DNA of 56,651 nt from JAKVCB01 sp963578605. GTDB taxonomy: Bacteria; Planctomycetota; Planctomycetia; Pirellulales; Lacipirellulaceae. Location of the stretch: NCBI GenBank assembly GCA_963578605.1, contig CAUZEA010000027.1, positions 1-56,651 of the forward strand, written 5' to 3'. Every line of letters starts with the position of its first letter. The stretch's first letter is position 1. Shown here one piece after another: positions 27,989 to 36,075 of this stretch. Position numbers and translations under genes: made by a program. Under the pieces are notes generated by a model. It saw only the letters and a program-made list of their open reading frames with translations, was not told the origin of the DNA and ran no database searches.

Positions 27989-28353
27989 GGTTTTCAAAGA
28001 GGACGCGCGACAAAGCACTTTTTATCGGCGCACCTGGACGGTTTTGCGCCCGTGAAAGTGGCTTGCCGGATTCAGCCGGGGTGGGCCGACATTCCCAAAA
28101 TGGCGTTTTGTCGCCTTTCGTGACTCATTCGTAAGTTGTTGTAATATAACGGTTTAAATATTTGTTTGTGGAATATGGCCGCGGCAGCGTACGATAGAGA
28201 TAAGAGGTTCAGACGTCTGGAATCCTCCTCTGGCGTTGCTGGAAGCGACGCTGTGCAGCCCTGCCGAATCGCCGATTTGGAAGCTCTTCAGGATGGCTCG
28301 CGCGGACGCGACAGGGCACAAAAAATGATTTTCATAGAATTTTGACATGCGCT
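27989..28353. other. Divergent intergenic region, glutaredoxin-like / HELGH protein
   Basis: No gene found. It includes an AT-rich stretch at about 28138-28175 (TTGTAATATAACGG) that would suit a promoter. No RNA structure could be assigned with confidence. Confidence 0.35.
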
Positions 28354-29064
28354 ATGGCTGTACGACGCAATTATCTCGCCAAGCACAAGGTCCGCCAGGC
28401 CAAGGGGCGGATGGCGTCACTTAGTGCGCACTCGCGCCGTCGAGCTGCCAGCCGCGCCCGAGGTGCCAATGTGGGAGATCGCAAACTTCGCGAACCTTTT
28501 GCCCCACCAGAGGACTGGTACGAACCGGTTGGAACGGCTGATTATCGCGTTATCGTTCAAAGTCCTGGTAAGGGTTATCGACATATTGTCACACCGGAGG
28601 AAGTACGGGAACGTCTTCTCCGGGTACCATCGCAATACCTGCAAGATTTGGAAGTCATCCAACTTAGCTGCGTAACCCGTAAAAAGCAGAGTTTCCCCTG
28701 TTATGGTATGCAGTGGGGCGCAACCCTTTATCTTTATCCGCTTGAGCAGTCACTGGTGGAACATTTTTATTTTCCACCTCGGCCGAATCTCGTCAATGAA
28801 GTCAAAATGTTTGGCGGACGTTGGCACCAGCCAAAATCGAATGTTTGGACCCTTTCCTGGACGGAACAGTCTTCCCGCGACTTCTACCTCAACAACATCT
28901 TGATCCACGAATTGGGGCACCTGGTCGACAACCGCAATTCGAGCTGCACGGACCGAGAGCGGTTTGCCGAATGGTTTGCGATTGAGTACGGGTATCGCCG
29001 TACCGGTGGGCAGAAGTCGCGCAAAACAGGTCTTAAAGCGCGACGTCGGCACCATTCTTGCTGA
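28354..29064 (+). CDS. Hypothetical protein with HELGH zinc-peptidase-like motif
   Basis: About 236 residues. A very basic N-terminus (MAVRRNYLAKHKVRQAKGR) is followed by an unassigned domain with FGGRWHQPKSNVWTLSW. Then comes ILIHELGHLVDNRNSS and, 16 residues further on, ERFAEWFAIEYG. HExxH plus a downstream Glu in FAEWFA matches the gluzincin zinc-site pattern, so a metallopeptidase-like role is plausible. There is no signal peptide and the tail is again Arg/Lys-rich, suggesting nucleic-acid association (inference). I do not recognise the family. ATG 28354 precedes the basic segment. Confidence 0.65.
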   Translation: MAVRRNYLAKHKVRQAKGRMASLSAHSRRRAASRARGANVGDRKLREPFAPPEDWYEPVGTADYRVIVQSPGKGYRHIVTPEEVRERLLRVPSQYLQDLEVIQLSCVTRKKQSFPCYGMQWGATLYLYPLEQSLVEHFYFPPRPNLVNEVKMFGGRWHQPKSNVWTLSWTEQSSRDFYLNNILIHELGHLVDNRNSSCTDRERFAEWFAIEYGYRRTGGQKSRKTGLKARRRHHSC

Positions 29065-29154
29065 GATTTCGTGGAATTCATCGTTTCCTGGTGGTGTTGA
29101 GCAGCGTTGGTGCGGATCTCTATGCCGTTTGCCAGAACCGGGTATGATAGGGGC

Positions 29155-31065
29155 ATGATCGCTCGATTCGTGCCGATTCTGTTGTTTGCCTTGGTACTGG
29201 CGGGTGATGTCAACGCCGATGCCGTCTCACGACAGGGGCAGCGGCGCGAGATCTCTCGGTCTTCCACCCTGGCCCGTTCGGCAGCCAGGTCCGCCAAGCA
29301 AGGCAAGTTGGACGTCGCCGCCGATGAATTTGAGAAGGCCCAACTTCGTATGGAGGCACTGGCCGTCGGCAAGGTCGACTCGAGACTCAACAAGTTGTTC
29401 GCCCGAGCGGTTGGTTTGCTCCGCCAGGTGCATCAGCAATTGGGCGAAGCGGGAGTCACCTTGCGGCCCCTGGAACTTCCCGAGGGTGACCCCGAGGAGG
29501 GGACCCAAGGCCCAACACGTAAGGGCCGGGGGCGTCGGGAGAAGGGCTCTGAGCGGAAGCAAGTTAGTTTTTCCGAGGAGGTGGCTCCACTGTTGGTGGC
29601 GAAGTGCAGGCGATGTCACATCGAGGCCCGCAAGGGAGGCTTCAGCCTGGCGACGTATGTCGACCTGCTGAGTGGTTCGGACGAAGCTGGCATGGTCGTG
29701 GTTCGAGGAAAAGCCGCGTCGAGTGTGATGATCGACCTGGTTGCCTCGGGGGAAATGCCCCGCGGACCAGACCGCGTCACGCCGCAAGAACTCGAACTGT
29801 TGGTGCGTTGGGTCAATCAGGGTGCTCAGAACGATGCGACGACAACGACGGTACCTTTGGTCGAGTTGGCCGGGATGTCCAGCGAAGAAGACCCACCCGA
29901 GCGACGCCAAGTCGAACCGGCGCAGGCTGCTACTGGTGACGAGACGGTTCGCTTCGCTCTGGAAATCGCCCCGGTTCTTGCCGAGGCCTGTACTGGTTGT
30001 CACGGTAGCCGTCGCGCGCGAGCTGAGTTCAACCTGACAACATTTCAGGGTTTGTGGGAGGGAGGGGAATCGGGCCCTCCTGTCGCGGCGGGGAATCCGG
30101 AGCAAAGTTTACTGCTGATGCGGCTTAAAGGTGAAGGCGGGGACCGCATGCCGTTGGATCGTGATCCTCTGCCGGCCGAGGTCATTGCACGAATCGAAAC
30201 GTGGATTCGTGAGGGCGCACATTTTGACGGTGCAAGGCGTTCGGATTCCCTCACCCGAATGAACACCCTGGCCAGGGCCGACGCCGCCAGTCCCGAAGAG
30301 CTGAGTGGCATGCGGAAAGACCTGGCCCTGCAAAAATGGCGCCTGGCCATTCCTGATGAACAAGCCCGGACCATCGAAACAGAGTGGTTTCTGATCACCG
30401 GCAATTTGCCCCTGGCCCAACTGACGGAACTGGGTCAATTTGCCGAAAACCAAGTGCAGCAGGTTACAAAACTGTTCCGCCATCCGGAAGACCAGCCCTG
30501 GCTCAAGTCGCGGATGACCATTCTGGCCTGTGCACACCGGTACGATTACAGCGAGTTCGGGATCATGGTTGAACAGCGAGAGGTGCCCGCCAGTTGGCGG
30601 GGCCATTGGGGTTACGATGGTGTCGACGCGTATGCGGTGATCCACCCTGCCCGCCATGGTGAATTCGACAACAGCGTGCTCGTTGGCCAACAAGTTGCCG
30701 GCGTTTACGTGGCAGCTCAAGGATACGGGCGGTTACCACGCTGGTTTGTGGAGGGAGCTGCGCGGGCTGCTGCTGCCAAACTGGATTCGGGCGATGCCCG
30801 CGTCAAGACCTGGGAAAAACAAATTCCTGCGGCGATCACCCGCCTGCAAAAGCCGGACGATTTTATACAGGGAAAATTATCGTTGGAACTGGAGGGGCTG
30901 CTCGCCTATGGGTTCGTCCGCAATCTCCTTAAAAAACCTACCAAGGTCCAGAAGTTGCTGAGTGAAGTGGGCCATGGTACAGAGTTCGACACAGCTTTCA
31001 CGCGTATCTATCGGGCTGCTCCGGCAGAACTGGCCGCGGTTTGGCTCGAAAGGATACGGCGTTAA
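29155..31065 (+). CDS. Secreted di-haem protein with two planctomycete cytochrome c domains
   Basis: 636 residues. Signal peptide MIARFVPILLFALVLAG. A helical Arg/Ala-rich region follows, then two PSCyt1-type domains: FSEEVAPLLVAKCRRCH (residues about 140-155) and APVLAEACTGCHGSRRA (about 280). Each is followed by the typical MPRGPD/MPLDRD loop and a closing WV/WI-x-GA segment. The C-terminal 250 residues (HRYDYSEFGIMVEQ, LPRWFVEGAARAAAAK) resemble a peptidase-MA-like fold but lack HExxH. Haem attachment at two CxxCH sites in the periplasm is expected; the partner is unknown. ATG 29155 has AGGGG upstream. Confidence 0.85.
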   Translation: MIARFVPILLFALVLAGDVNADAVSRQGQRREISRSSTLARSAARSAKQGKLDVAADEFEKAQLRMEALAVGKVDSRLNKLFARAVGLLRQVHQQLGEAGVTLRPLELPEGDPEEGTQGPTRKGRGRREKGSERKQVSFSEEVAPLLVAKCRRCHIEARKGGFSLATYVDLLSGSDEAGMVVVRGKAASSVMIDLVASGEMPRGPDRVTPQELELLVRWVNQGAQNDATTTTVPLVELAGMSSEEDPPERRQVEPAQAATGDETVRFALEIAPVLAEACTGCHGSRRARAEFNLTTFQGLWEGGESGPPVAAGNPEQSLLLMRLKGEGGDRMPLDRDPLPAEVIARIETWIREGAHFDGARRSDSLTRMNTLARADAASPEELSGMRKDLALQKWRLAIPDEQARTIETEWFLITGNLPLAQLTELGQFAENQVQQVTKLFRHPEDQPWLKSRMTILACAHRYDYSEFGIMVEQREVPASWRGHWGYDGVDAYAVIHPARHGEFDNSVLVGQQVAGVYVAAQGYGRLPRWFVEGAARAAAAKLDSGDARVKTWEKQIPAAITRLQKPDDFIQGKLSLELEGLLAYGFVRNLLKKPTKVQKLLSEVGHGTEFDTAFTRIYRAAPAELAAVWLERIRR

Positions 31066-31089
31066 AAAGGGTGGTGCGTTAAGGTGTGG

Positions 31090-31998
31090 CTAGGCTGCCC
31101 GCGGTTGGGAAACGTCTGACGAGCCGTTTGCCGAGTCGTGGTCATCGATGGTCCGTGTCGCCGGGTCGGACATCTGCTGGAGCCGGGCTGCTTTCTGGCG
31201 GACTTTTCGATCACGGCCCAGGTGAAATGCAAAATCGAGCAGTCCGGGCACAAGGCGTTTGGTTGCGACCAGCCCGCGGGCAAAGGGTTCCATCACAACC
31301 ACCCTGCGATTGCGGCGAATTGCCTTGACGGTGGCTATAGCGACTTTCTCGGCTGTAGTGCGTAGTATTTTTGGCGGAATCTTGTGTTCGGCAACATCCT
31401 CTTGAAGCGGGCCATTCGTGAAAAGGTGCGTATCGACAAAGCCGGGGCAGATTGCACTAACACCAAGTCCCTGACGCCCGTATTCATTGCGAAGCGACTC
31501 GCTAAAGCCCACCAGGCCAAACTTACTCACACAGTAGGCTGCCAGTTTGGGCATTCCTACCAGGCCAAACATGCTGCAAATATTAACGATGTGAGCTTCG
31601 GGTCGCTCGAGCATCGTGGGGAGAAGTTTGCGGGTGAACTCAATATGCGCGTGCAGATTGATTTGGATCAACCGATCCCAATGCTCGTCAGCCATGCGAT
31701 GCGTGTGCCCGTAATAAGTGATTCCCGCATTGTTGACCAACAAGTCGACCCCACCCCAGTGATCAAGCAGCGCGTGGACGGTTGCCGAAATGTCGCCTCG
31801 TTGACTGACGTCGCAGTGTTGGCCGGTTACCTCTGCCCCGAGTTGTCGGCAAGCGGCAACGGTTTCAGCCATAGCCTCTGTATCGATGTCGACCACGAGT
31901 AGGTTCACCCCTTCGCGGGCCAACTCCATCGCAATTGCCCGCCCGATGCCCGAGGCAGCACCTGTGACCAAAGCCCGTTTCTCGCGAATGTTACGCAT
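31090..31998 (-). CDS. Short-chain dehydrogenase/reductase (SDR)
   Basis: About 302 residues. NAD(P) site TGAASGIGRAIA, NNAGITYYG, and the catalytic Ser-Tyr-Lys in ICSMFG and AAYCVSKFG. The C-terminal extension (FARGLVATKRLVPGLLDF) is hydrophobic and basic, as in SDRs acting on lipids or other membrane substrates. ATG 31998 is preferred over the upstream TTG. It follows the halogenase-like gene by 87 bp on the same strand, so the two may be cotranscribed. It would oxidise or reduce an alcohol/ketone next to the modified carbon (inference). Confidence 0.88.
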   Translation of the reverse strand: MRNIREKRALVTGAASGIGRAIAMELAREGVNLLVVDIDTEAMAETVAACRQLGAEVTGQHCDVSQRGDISATVHALLDHWGGVDLLVNNAGITYYGHTHRMADEHWDRLIQINLHAHIEFTRKLLPTMLERPEAHIVNICSMFGLVGMPKLAAYCVSKFGLVGFSESLRNEYGRQGLGVSAICPGFVDTHLFTNGPLQEDVAEHKIPPKILRTTAEKVAIATVKAIRRNRRVVVMEPFARGLVATKRLVPGLLDFAFHLGRDRKVRQKAARLQQMSDPATRTIDDHDSANGSSDVSQPRAA

Positions 31999-32084
31999 TG
32001 GCGTCAAGTACCATCCTTGGAAGTCAGTGCGGTTCGCAGCATCAGACGTGGGCAGGCTTTGGGCCCCAGCAGAACCTCCCCGGC

Positions 32085-33191
32085 TCAGGCGGCGGGGCGG
32101 AGCACGCCCTTGAATTCTCCGGCTTGCAGTGCTTCCGGTGGGATTGTTCGACTGAGTTGGTAGCGGTCTTCACCACGCAAGACCGCCACGCCCCATTGGT
32201 CCAGAAAATACTTGCCACCGTTGTATACCGATCGGTAATATTTTTTGTTTGGATAGACTGGTATATTGCTCGGAATGACACGCATGTTGAAAGCCAGTCG
32301 ATACTGATCGGTGGTGTTTGGGCCGGAACCATGGACGAATCGCTCGGCAAATAACAGAAACTGGCCTGATTTCACCGGCACGTAGCGAATCGGCTGGTCT
32401 TCTTCCCTGAAGTCGAGCGTGTAGGAAGCTTCGTAAAAACCTTCTTCCGAATCGCCTCCAAAGTCGATCGCACGGGTATCGTTTGCTCCACAGGCAAACC
32501 TCAGGCAACCCTTTTCCAGCGGCGCGTCGTCCACCGCAACCCACACCGTGATTTGAAACATCTCACCGCGATCGGATGGAAAGATCGCAGGGTCCTGGTA
32601 GTCCTCAACAATGAACGTGGTCGCCTGGTGCCACTGAATTGCCGGAGCGTGTGGCCCCTTGTAGAAAATCTGTGATCGCCAGCAAAGCAGGTCGGGACCT
32701 AGAATCTGCGCACAACGGTCCGTAATGCGAGAATCTTTCAGGAAATTCCAGAGCCGGGGTGCTTCAAAGTGGCGATCGCGGGGAGTTACAAAGCCGTAGG
32801 TCTTGCTTTTCGTCTTTTCCATCGCCAGCAATTCCTTCTTGAAATCGGCCATCTCCGTGGGGCTGAAACAATCGAATGGACCAATGAACCCGTTTTCATA
32901 GAAATCCTTAAGTTCTTGCCGACTGAGTTGATGAGGCTTCGGGACATCGGCTTTCGGCTTGAATTCCGTTGGCATTCGTAGCGTACACGGCTGGTCAATG
33001 TACGCCCTGGTAAAGCCGCTACCCAGCAGCATGGTGAACATTTTGTAGTCCCAATTCGTAACAATGGACTTGAAGTCCCGGGGTAAAATAAACCTCGGTA
33101 GATGGAGTAGTTTGTAGACCAGCAGCATGGAAAGACCGCCCATTAACAATAGGCGTTGCCAAAGCGGTCGAATCTTGGGTTTCATGTTCAT
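32085..33191 (-). CDS. SyrB2-like Fe(II)/2-oxoglutarate enzyme with HxA motif, candidate halogenase
   Basis: 368 residues of the phytanoyl-CoA dioxygenase superfamily. The metal site reads W-His188-Gln-Ala190-TTF, with distal His287 (RFVHGSGPN) and the 2-oxoglutarate Arg298. Hydroxylases have Asp at position 190; Ala or Gly there is the hallmark of halogenases, where chloride takes the vacant iron site. Segments NGFIGPFD (101-107), ILGPDLLCWR (163-172), ITVWVAVDDA, KGCLRF, VKSGQFLLF and IPVYPN match SyrB2 as I recall it. Residues about 11-36 (QRLLLMGGLSMLLVYKLLHL) form a hydrophobic anchor absent from SyrB2. ATG 33191 has GAGGGAG 9 nt upstream. No peptidyl carrier is nearby, so the substrate may be free or lipid-bound. 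Function is inferred. Confidence 0.8.
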   Translation of the reverse strand: MNMKPKIRPLWQRLLLMGGLSMLLVYKLLHLPRFILPRDFKSIVTNWDYKMFTMLLGSGFTRAYIDQPCTLRMPTEFKPKADVPKPHQLSRQELKDFYENGFIGPFDCFSPTEMADFKKELLAMEKTKSKTYGFVTPRDRHFEAPRLWNFLKDSRITDRCAQILGPDLLCWRSQIFYKGPHAPAIQWHQATTFIVEDYQDPAIFPSDRGEMFQITVWVAVDDAPLEKGCLRFACGANDTRAIDFGGDSEEGFYEASYTLDFREEDQPIRYVPVKSGQFLLFAERFVHGSGPNTTDQYRLAFNMRVIPSNIPVYPNKKYYRSVYNGGKYFLDQWGVAVLRGEDRYQLSRTIPPEALQAGEFKGVLRPAA

Positions 33192-33541
33192 AATGCGGTG
33201 CTCCCTCGCAAAGAAAACGGTTGACTCGTCTCGAAAATCTTGGCTCGCCTGGAAAATCGTTGAGGATTGGCCTGATGATGGGGGGCTGAATTCCAGAACC
33301 ACCTCAACCTCTATAATAAGGTTCGGGAGAATACAGGCCGCTCGCTGATTAGGCAAGGTAGATCGGTTGTAGCGAGGCTAGTTGTGCTGGTCGCGATGGT
33401 TGTGCAAGCCCATTTGCGCCGCGGGTCTCAACGGACCGGTGGTTTTCCATTTTGGTTGCGTAACCAACACTTTTGGGCAAAACTACAGTAAAATATAAGG
33501 CACAGGTGCCCTGGATTTTCGTCCCTGCGCCAAAATCCACA
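33192..33541. promoter_or_regulatory. Divergent region between halogenase-like and VKOR-DsbA genes
   Basis: 350 bp with no gene. It contains the 19-bp tandem repeat 30-67 bp upstream of the halogenase-like start. An A/T-rich stretch at about 33480-33500 lies ahead of the VKOR gene. Both promoters must lie here; no confident core promoter was identified. Confidence 0.4.
33221..33258. repeat. 19-bp imperfect tandem duplication upstream of halogenase-like gene
   Basis: TTGACTCGTCTCGAAAATC (33221-33239) and TTGGCTCGCCTGGAAAATC (33240-33258) are adjacent and match at 16 of 19 positions. They could be paired operator half-sites or a decayed duplication. Confidence 0.85.
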
Positions 33542-35242
33542 ATGGTCTTTCCAGTTACGATGATCGCCCGAAAATCAGCTTCTTTTGACCCGCCCTTGAG
33601 CACCCTCATCTTGTGGGCCATTCGCACACTGGCGCTGATAGCAGTTGGTTTGACTGCATACCTCAGCTGGAAGTCGGCCGAACATGGTGCCATCTTGGGT
33701 TGCGGTGACGGAGCCACGCTCGACTGCGATGCTGTGCTTGCTAGCAGCTGGGCGCGGGTCCTGGGCGCGCCGGTTGCGATGCTGGGGGGCGTTTGCTATG
33801 CGGCCATTTTTCTAGTGAGTTGGCTGGTTGGTGTTCGTAACATGCCAGTTGCGCGTTGGGCAGTGGCGTTGCTCGCGTTGCTGGTCACGAGTGTTGTGGG
33901 CTCGATCCTCTGGTTCATTGGGCTTCAATCGGTTGAGCTGCAGGCTTTTTGTTTGTATTGCCTTGGCGTTCATCTATGCGGAGGGTTGATTGCCGTTCTG
34001 TTTGTCCTTGGCACGACCGCCCGCCTCCGGGAGACAAGTCGCGGTGTTCGGTCGATCAGTCCATTACAAGCTTCCTTGGCCGGGGTGGCTACTGTCGGTA
34101 AGCCTGCCGCCGTCGTTACCGGTTTGGGGCAATTTGGGATTCCCATTTTCGTGGGGTTGATCGGTGTCGCTGGTTTGATTGCGCTACAAGTCTGGCAACC
34201 TGAAAAGACTTATGAAATAGCCACCCTTTCCGAATCGGGTGGGCAGCTAGAAGCGGAGCCGGTTTTCTTGCAGCCGCTTGCCAGCGAGCCCGTTTCGGCT
34301 CAACCCGTTTCGGCTGCCACTTCAGATGCCCCGACGACCACTCCATCCAAGGACATCGATGCCCCGCCGAAGCGGCATACAGCCCACCGCATGGTGACCG
34401 TAGGGGTCGCGAATGGCCACGGGAAAGAAGATGAGGGAGCCGACTCGGAGCCTGCCGTGTTGGATGCTCTGCTGAACAGAGTAACGAAGACAGGTAAACT
34501 GGACGACCCAACTGACGCCATAAAGAACGAGGCTTGGACCGAGGGGAAATACGATATTGGCTTCAAGCCAGCAAAATTTGACCTTGGCGTCGTTCCTGAT
34601 GAGCTTTCAAGCCAGAGTCGGATCACCGACATCTTGAAAGGTCGGTTGTTTTTCGACATTTACGAAGAAGCGTACTTGGGTTCACCAGAAGCCCCGAACG
34701 TGGTTATTGAGTTATTCGACTATACGTGCCAGCATTGCCGTCAAACGCACAAACGCGTGCACAGTGCCCTGCGACACTATGGCGATCAACTTGCATTTGT
34801 GGTTATGCCGGTACCCCTTGAGTTGCGTTGCAACAAATTCATGAAAAGTGCCCGCCCTCAAAACATAGGTGCCTGCAACCTCGCGAAAATCGCCTTGATT
34901 GTCAGCAAGTTGGAGCCGAATCAGTTTACGAGATTCCACGAGTGGATGATGGCTGACGAGGAAAAGCCGAGGCGATATGAGCAAGCGCTCGTGCAAGCCT
35001 ATCAGGATGTGGGACGGGTGCGGATTCGCGGTGGTCTGGATGACGCAGAGGATATCGATGCGCGGATTTCTCGTCACGTTAATATGTTTGCGAACCTTGG
35101 CAATGAATGGACGAGTCCGGCACAGTTCGGCATGCCTGTTTTCATTGCAGGTGACAAAATCGCCAGCGGATCGTTTGCAGACGATCAGGAGTATTTCGAT
35201 TTTATCGAGCTTGCCTTCGATATCGAACCGGTTCAGCAATAA
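33542..35242 (+). CDS. VKOR-DsbA fusion, disulfide-forming membrane oxidoreductase
   Basis: 566 residues. The N-terminal half is a vitamin K epoxide reductase domain with about five helices, an outer Cys pair in LGCGDGATLDCDAV and the quinone-site FCLYCLG. A Pro/Ala/Thr-rich linker (residues about 250-330) includes a short EPVSAQPVSA repeat. The C-terminal half is a thioredoxin/DsbA fold with active site YTCQHCRQTH and cis-Pro loop FGMPVFIAG. The fusion passes electrons from periplasmic thiols through the DsbA part to VKOR and on to quinone, so one polypeptide replaces DsbA plus DsbB. ATG 33542 is preferred over TTG 33473. Confidence 0.9.
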   Translation: MVFPVTMIARKSASFDPPLSTLILWAIRTLALIAVGLTAYLSWKSAEHGAILGCGDGATLDCDAVLASSWARVLGAPVAMLGGVCYAAIFLVSWLVGVRNMPVARWAVALLALLVTSVVGSILWFIGLQSVELQAFCLYCLGVHLCGGLIAVLFVLGTTARLRETSRGVRSISPLQASLAGVATVGKPAAVVTGLGQFGIPIFVGLIGVAGLIALQVWQPEKTYEIATLSESGGQLEAEPVFLQPLASEPVSAQPVSAATSDAPTTTPSKDIDAPPKRHTAHRMVTVGVANGHGKEDEGADSEPAVLDALLNRVTKTGKLDDPTDAIKNEAWTEGKYDIGFKPAKFDLGVVPDELSSQSRITDILKGRLFFDIYEEAYLGSPEAPNVVIELFDYTCQHCRQTHKRVHSALRHYGDQLAFVVMPVPLELRCNKFMKSARPQNIGACNLAKIALIVSKLEPNQFTRFHEWMMADEEKPRRYEQALVQAYQDVGRVRIRGGLDDAEDIDARISRHVNMFANLGNEWTSPAQFGMPVFIAGDKIASGSFADDQEYFDFIELAFDIEPVQQ

Positions 35243-35310
35243 AAAACGTGGGACCGCGGTTCGCAAGCAGGCGTGGTGCGACTCGCAGGCAGCCAAGGGG
35301 ACAAACTGGT

Positions 35311-36000
35311 TTATTGGGCCCCGTTCAACAAACGGTTGACCGTGCCAAAAATGCCATCGAACATCGGTTCGGTTAATCTGCCTGTGAAAGTATTCTGTTG
35401 ACTAGGGTGGTAGCTGCCTATCAGCCATCGGTCATCACTCAAGGCAACTTGTGCCGCGTGCGCGAATTCAGGCCGTCGCCCCTCGTACCACCGCCGCTTC
35501 AGAAACTCGTCCAGGACCCCTTTCCAGGCGATTTGTCCCAGTGCTAAAAATACACGCGCCTTGCCAATGTCGACGGTTTGCTCGAACCATGGCCGGCATT
35601 GCGAAATCTCGGTTCGCGAGGGCTTATTGCCAGGTGGCGCGCAATGGCAAATAGCGGTGACTGCACAATCGAGTAATTGCAAGCCGTCCTCGCGTGAAGT
35701 GGAACCCGCCTGATTGCTGAAACCTGCCCGAAAAAGTGCTCGATAGAGCCAGTCACCACTGCGGTCGCCAGTGAACATTCTTCCCGTTCGATTGGCCCCA
35801 TGTGCTCCGGGAGCCAGTCCAATAATCAGCAGCCGGGCCTGCGGATCTCCAAAGTTGGGAACCGGCCGGCCCCAGTAGCTCCAGTGACGAAAGGCTTTTC
35901 GTTTGGTGGTGGCAATTTCGCGGCAGTGCGCGACCAGGCGGGGGCAAGCCTTGCAGGCTGTGATGTTGCGGTTCAACGAGTTCCAGTGGTCCAGGTCCAT
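35311..36000 (-). CDS. Uracil-DNA glycosylase, family 5 (UdgB-like)
   Basis: 229 residues. Removes uracil (and often hypoxanthine) from DNA. The iron-sulfur cluster Cys appear early in CKACPRLV. YWGRPVPNFGDP, LLIIGLAPGAHGANRTGRMF and the closing GSYHPSQQNTFTGRL are the family-5 motifs; the active-site loop LAPGAHG replaces the Asp/Glu water-activating residue of family 1, as is normal here. ATG 36000 lies inside a tandem duplication that may have moved the start. Confidence 0.87.
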   Translation of the reverse strand: MDLDHWNSLNRNITACKACPRLVAHCREIATTKRKAFRHWSYWGRPVPNFGDPQARLLIIGLAPGAHGANRTGRMFTGDRSGDWLYRALFRAGFSNQAGSTSREDGLQLLDCAVTAICHCAPPGNKPSRTEISQCRPWFEQTVDIGKARVFLALGQIAWKGVLDEFLKRRWYEGRRPEFAHAAQVALSDDRWLIGSYHPSQQNTFTGRLTEPMFDGIFGTVNRLLNGAQ

Positions 36001-36018
36001 GCCAGTGGTCCAGGTCCA
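35983..36018. repeat. 17-bp tandem duplication covering the UDG start codon
   Basis: CCAGTGGTCCAGGTCCA occurs at 35983-35999 and 36002-36018 with TG between, a period of 19 bp. Because 19 is not a multiple of three, it puts the upstream open frame (which also encodes DLDHW) out of phase with the gene. Confidence 0.95.
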
Positions 36019-36075
36019 GTCGTGCTGGGACTGGTTTTTTGACGTACCGCAGCAGAAAATTGCCGCAAGCGAGCA

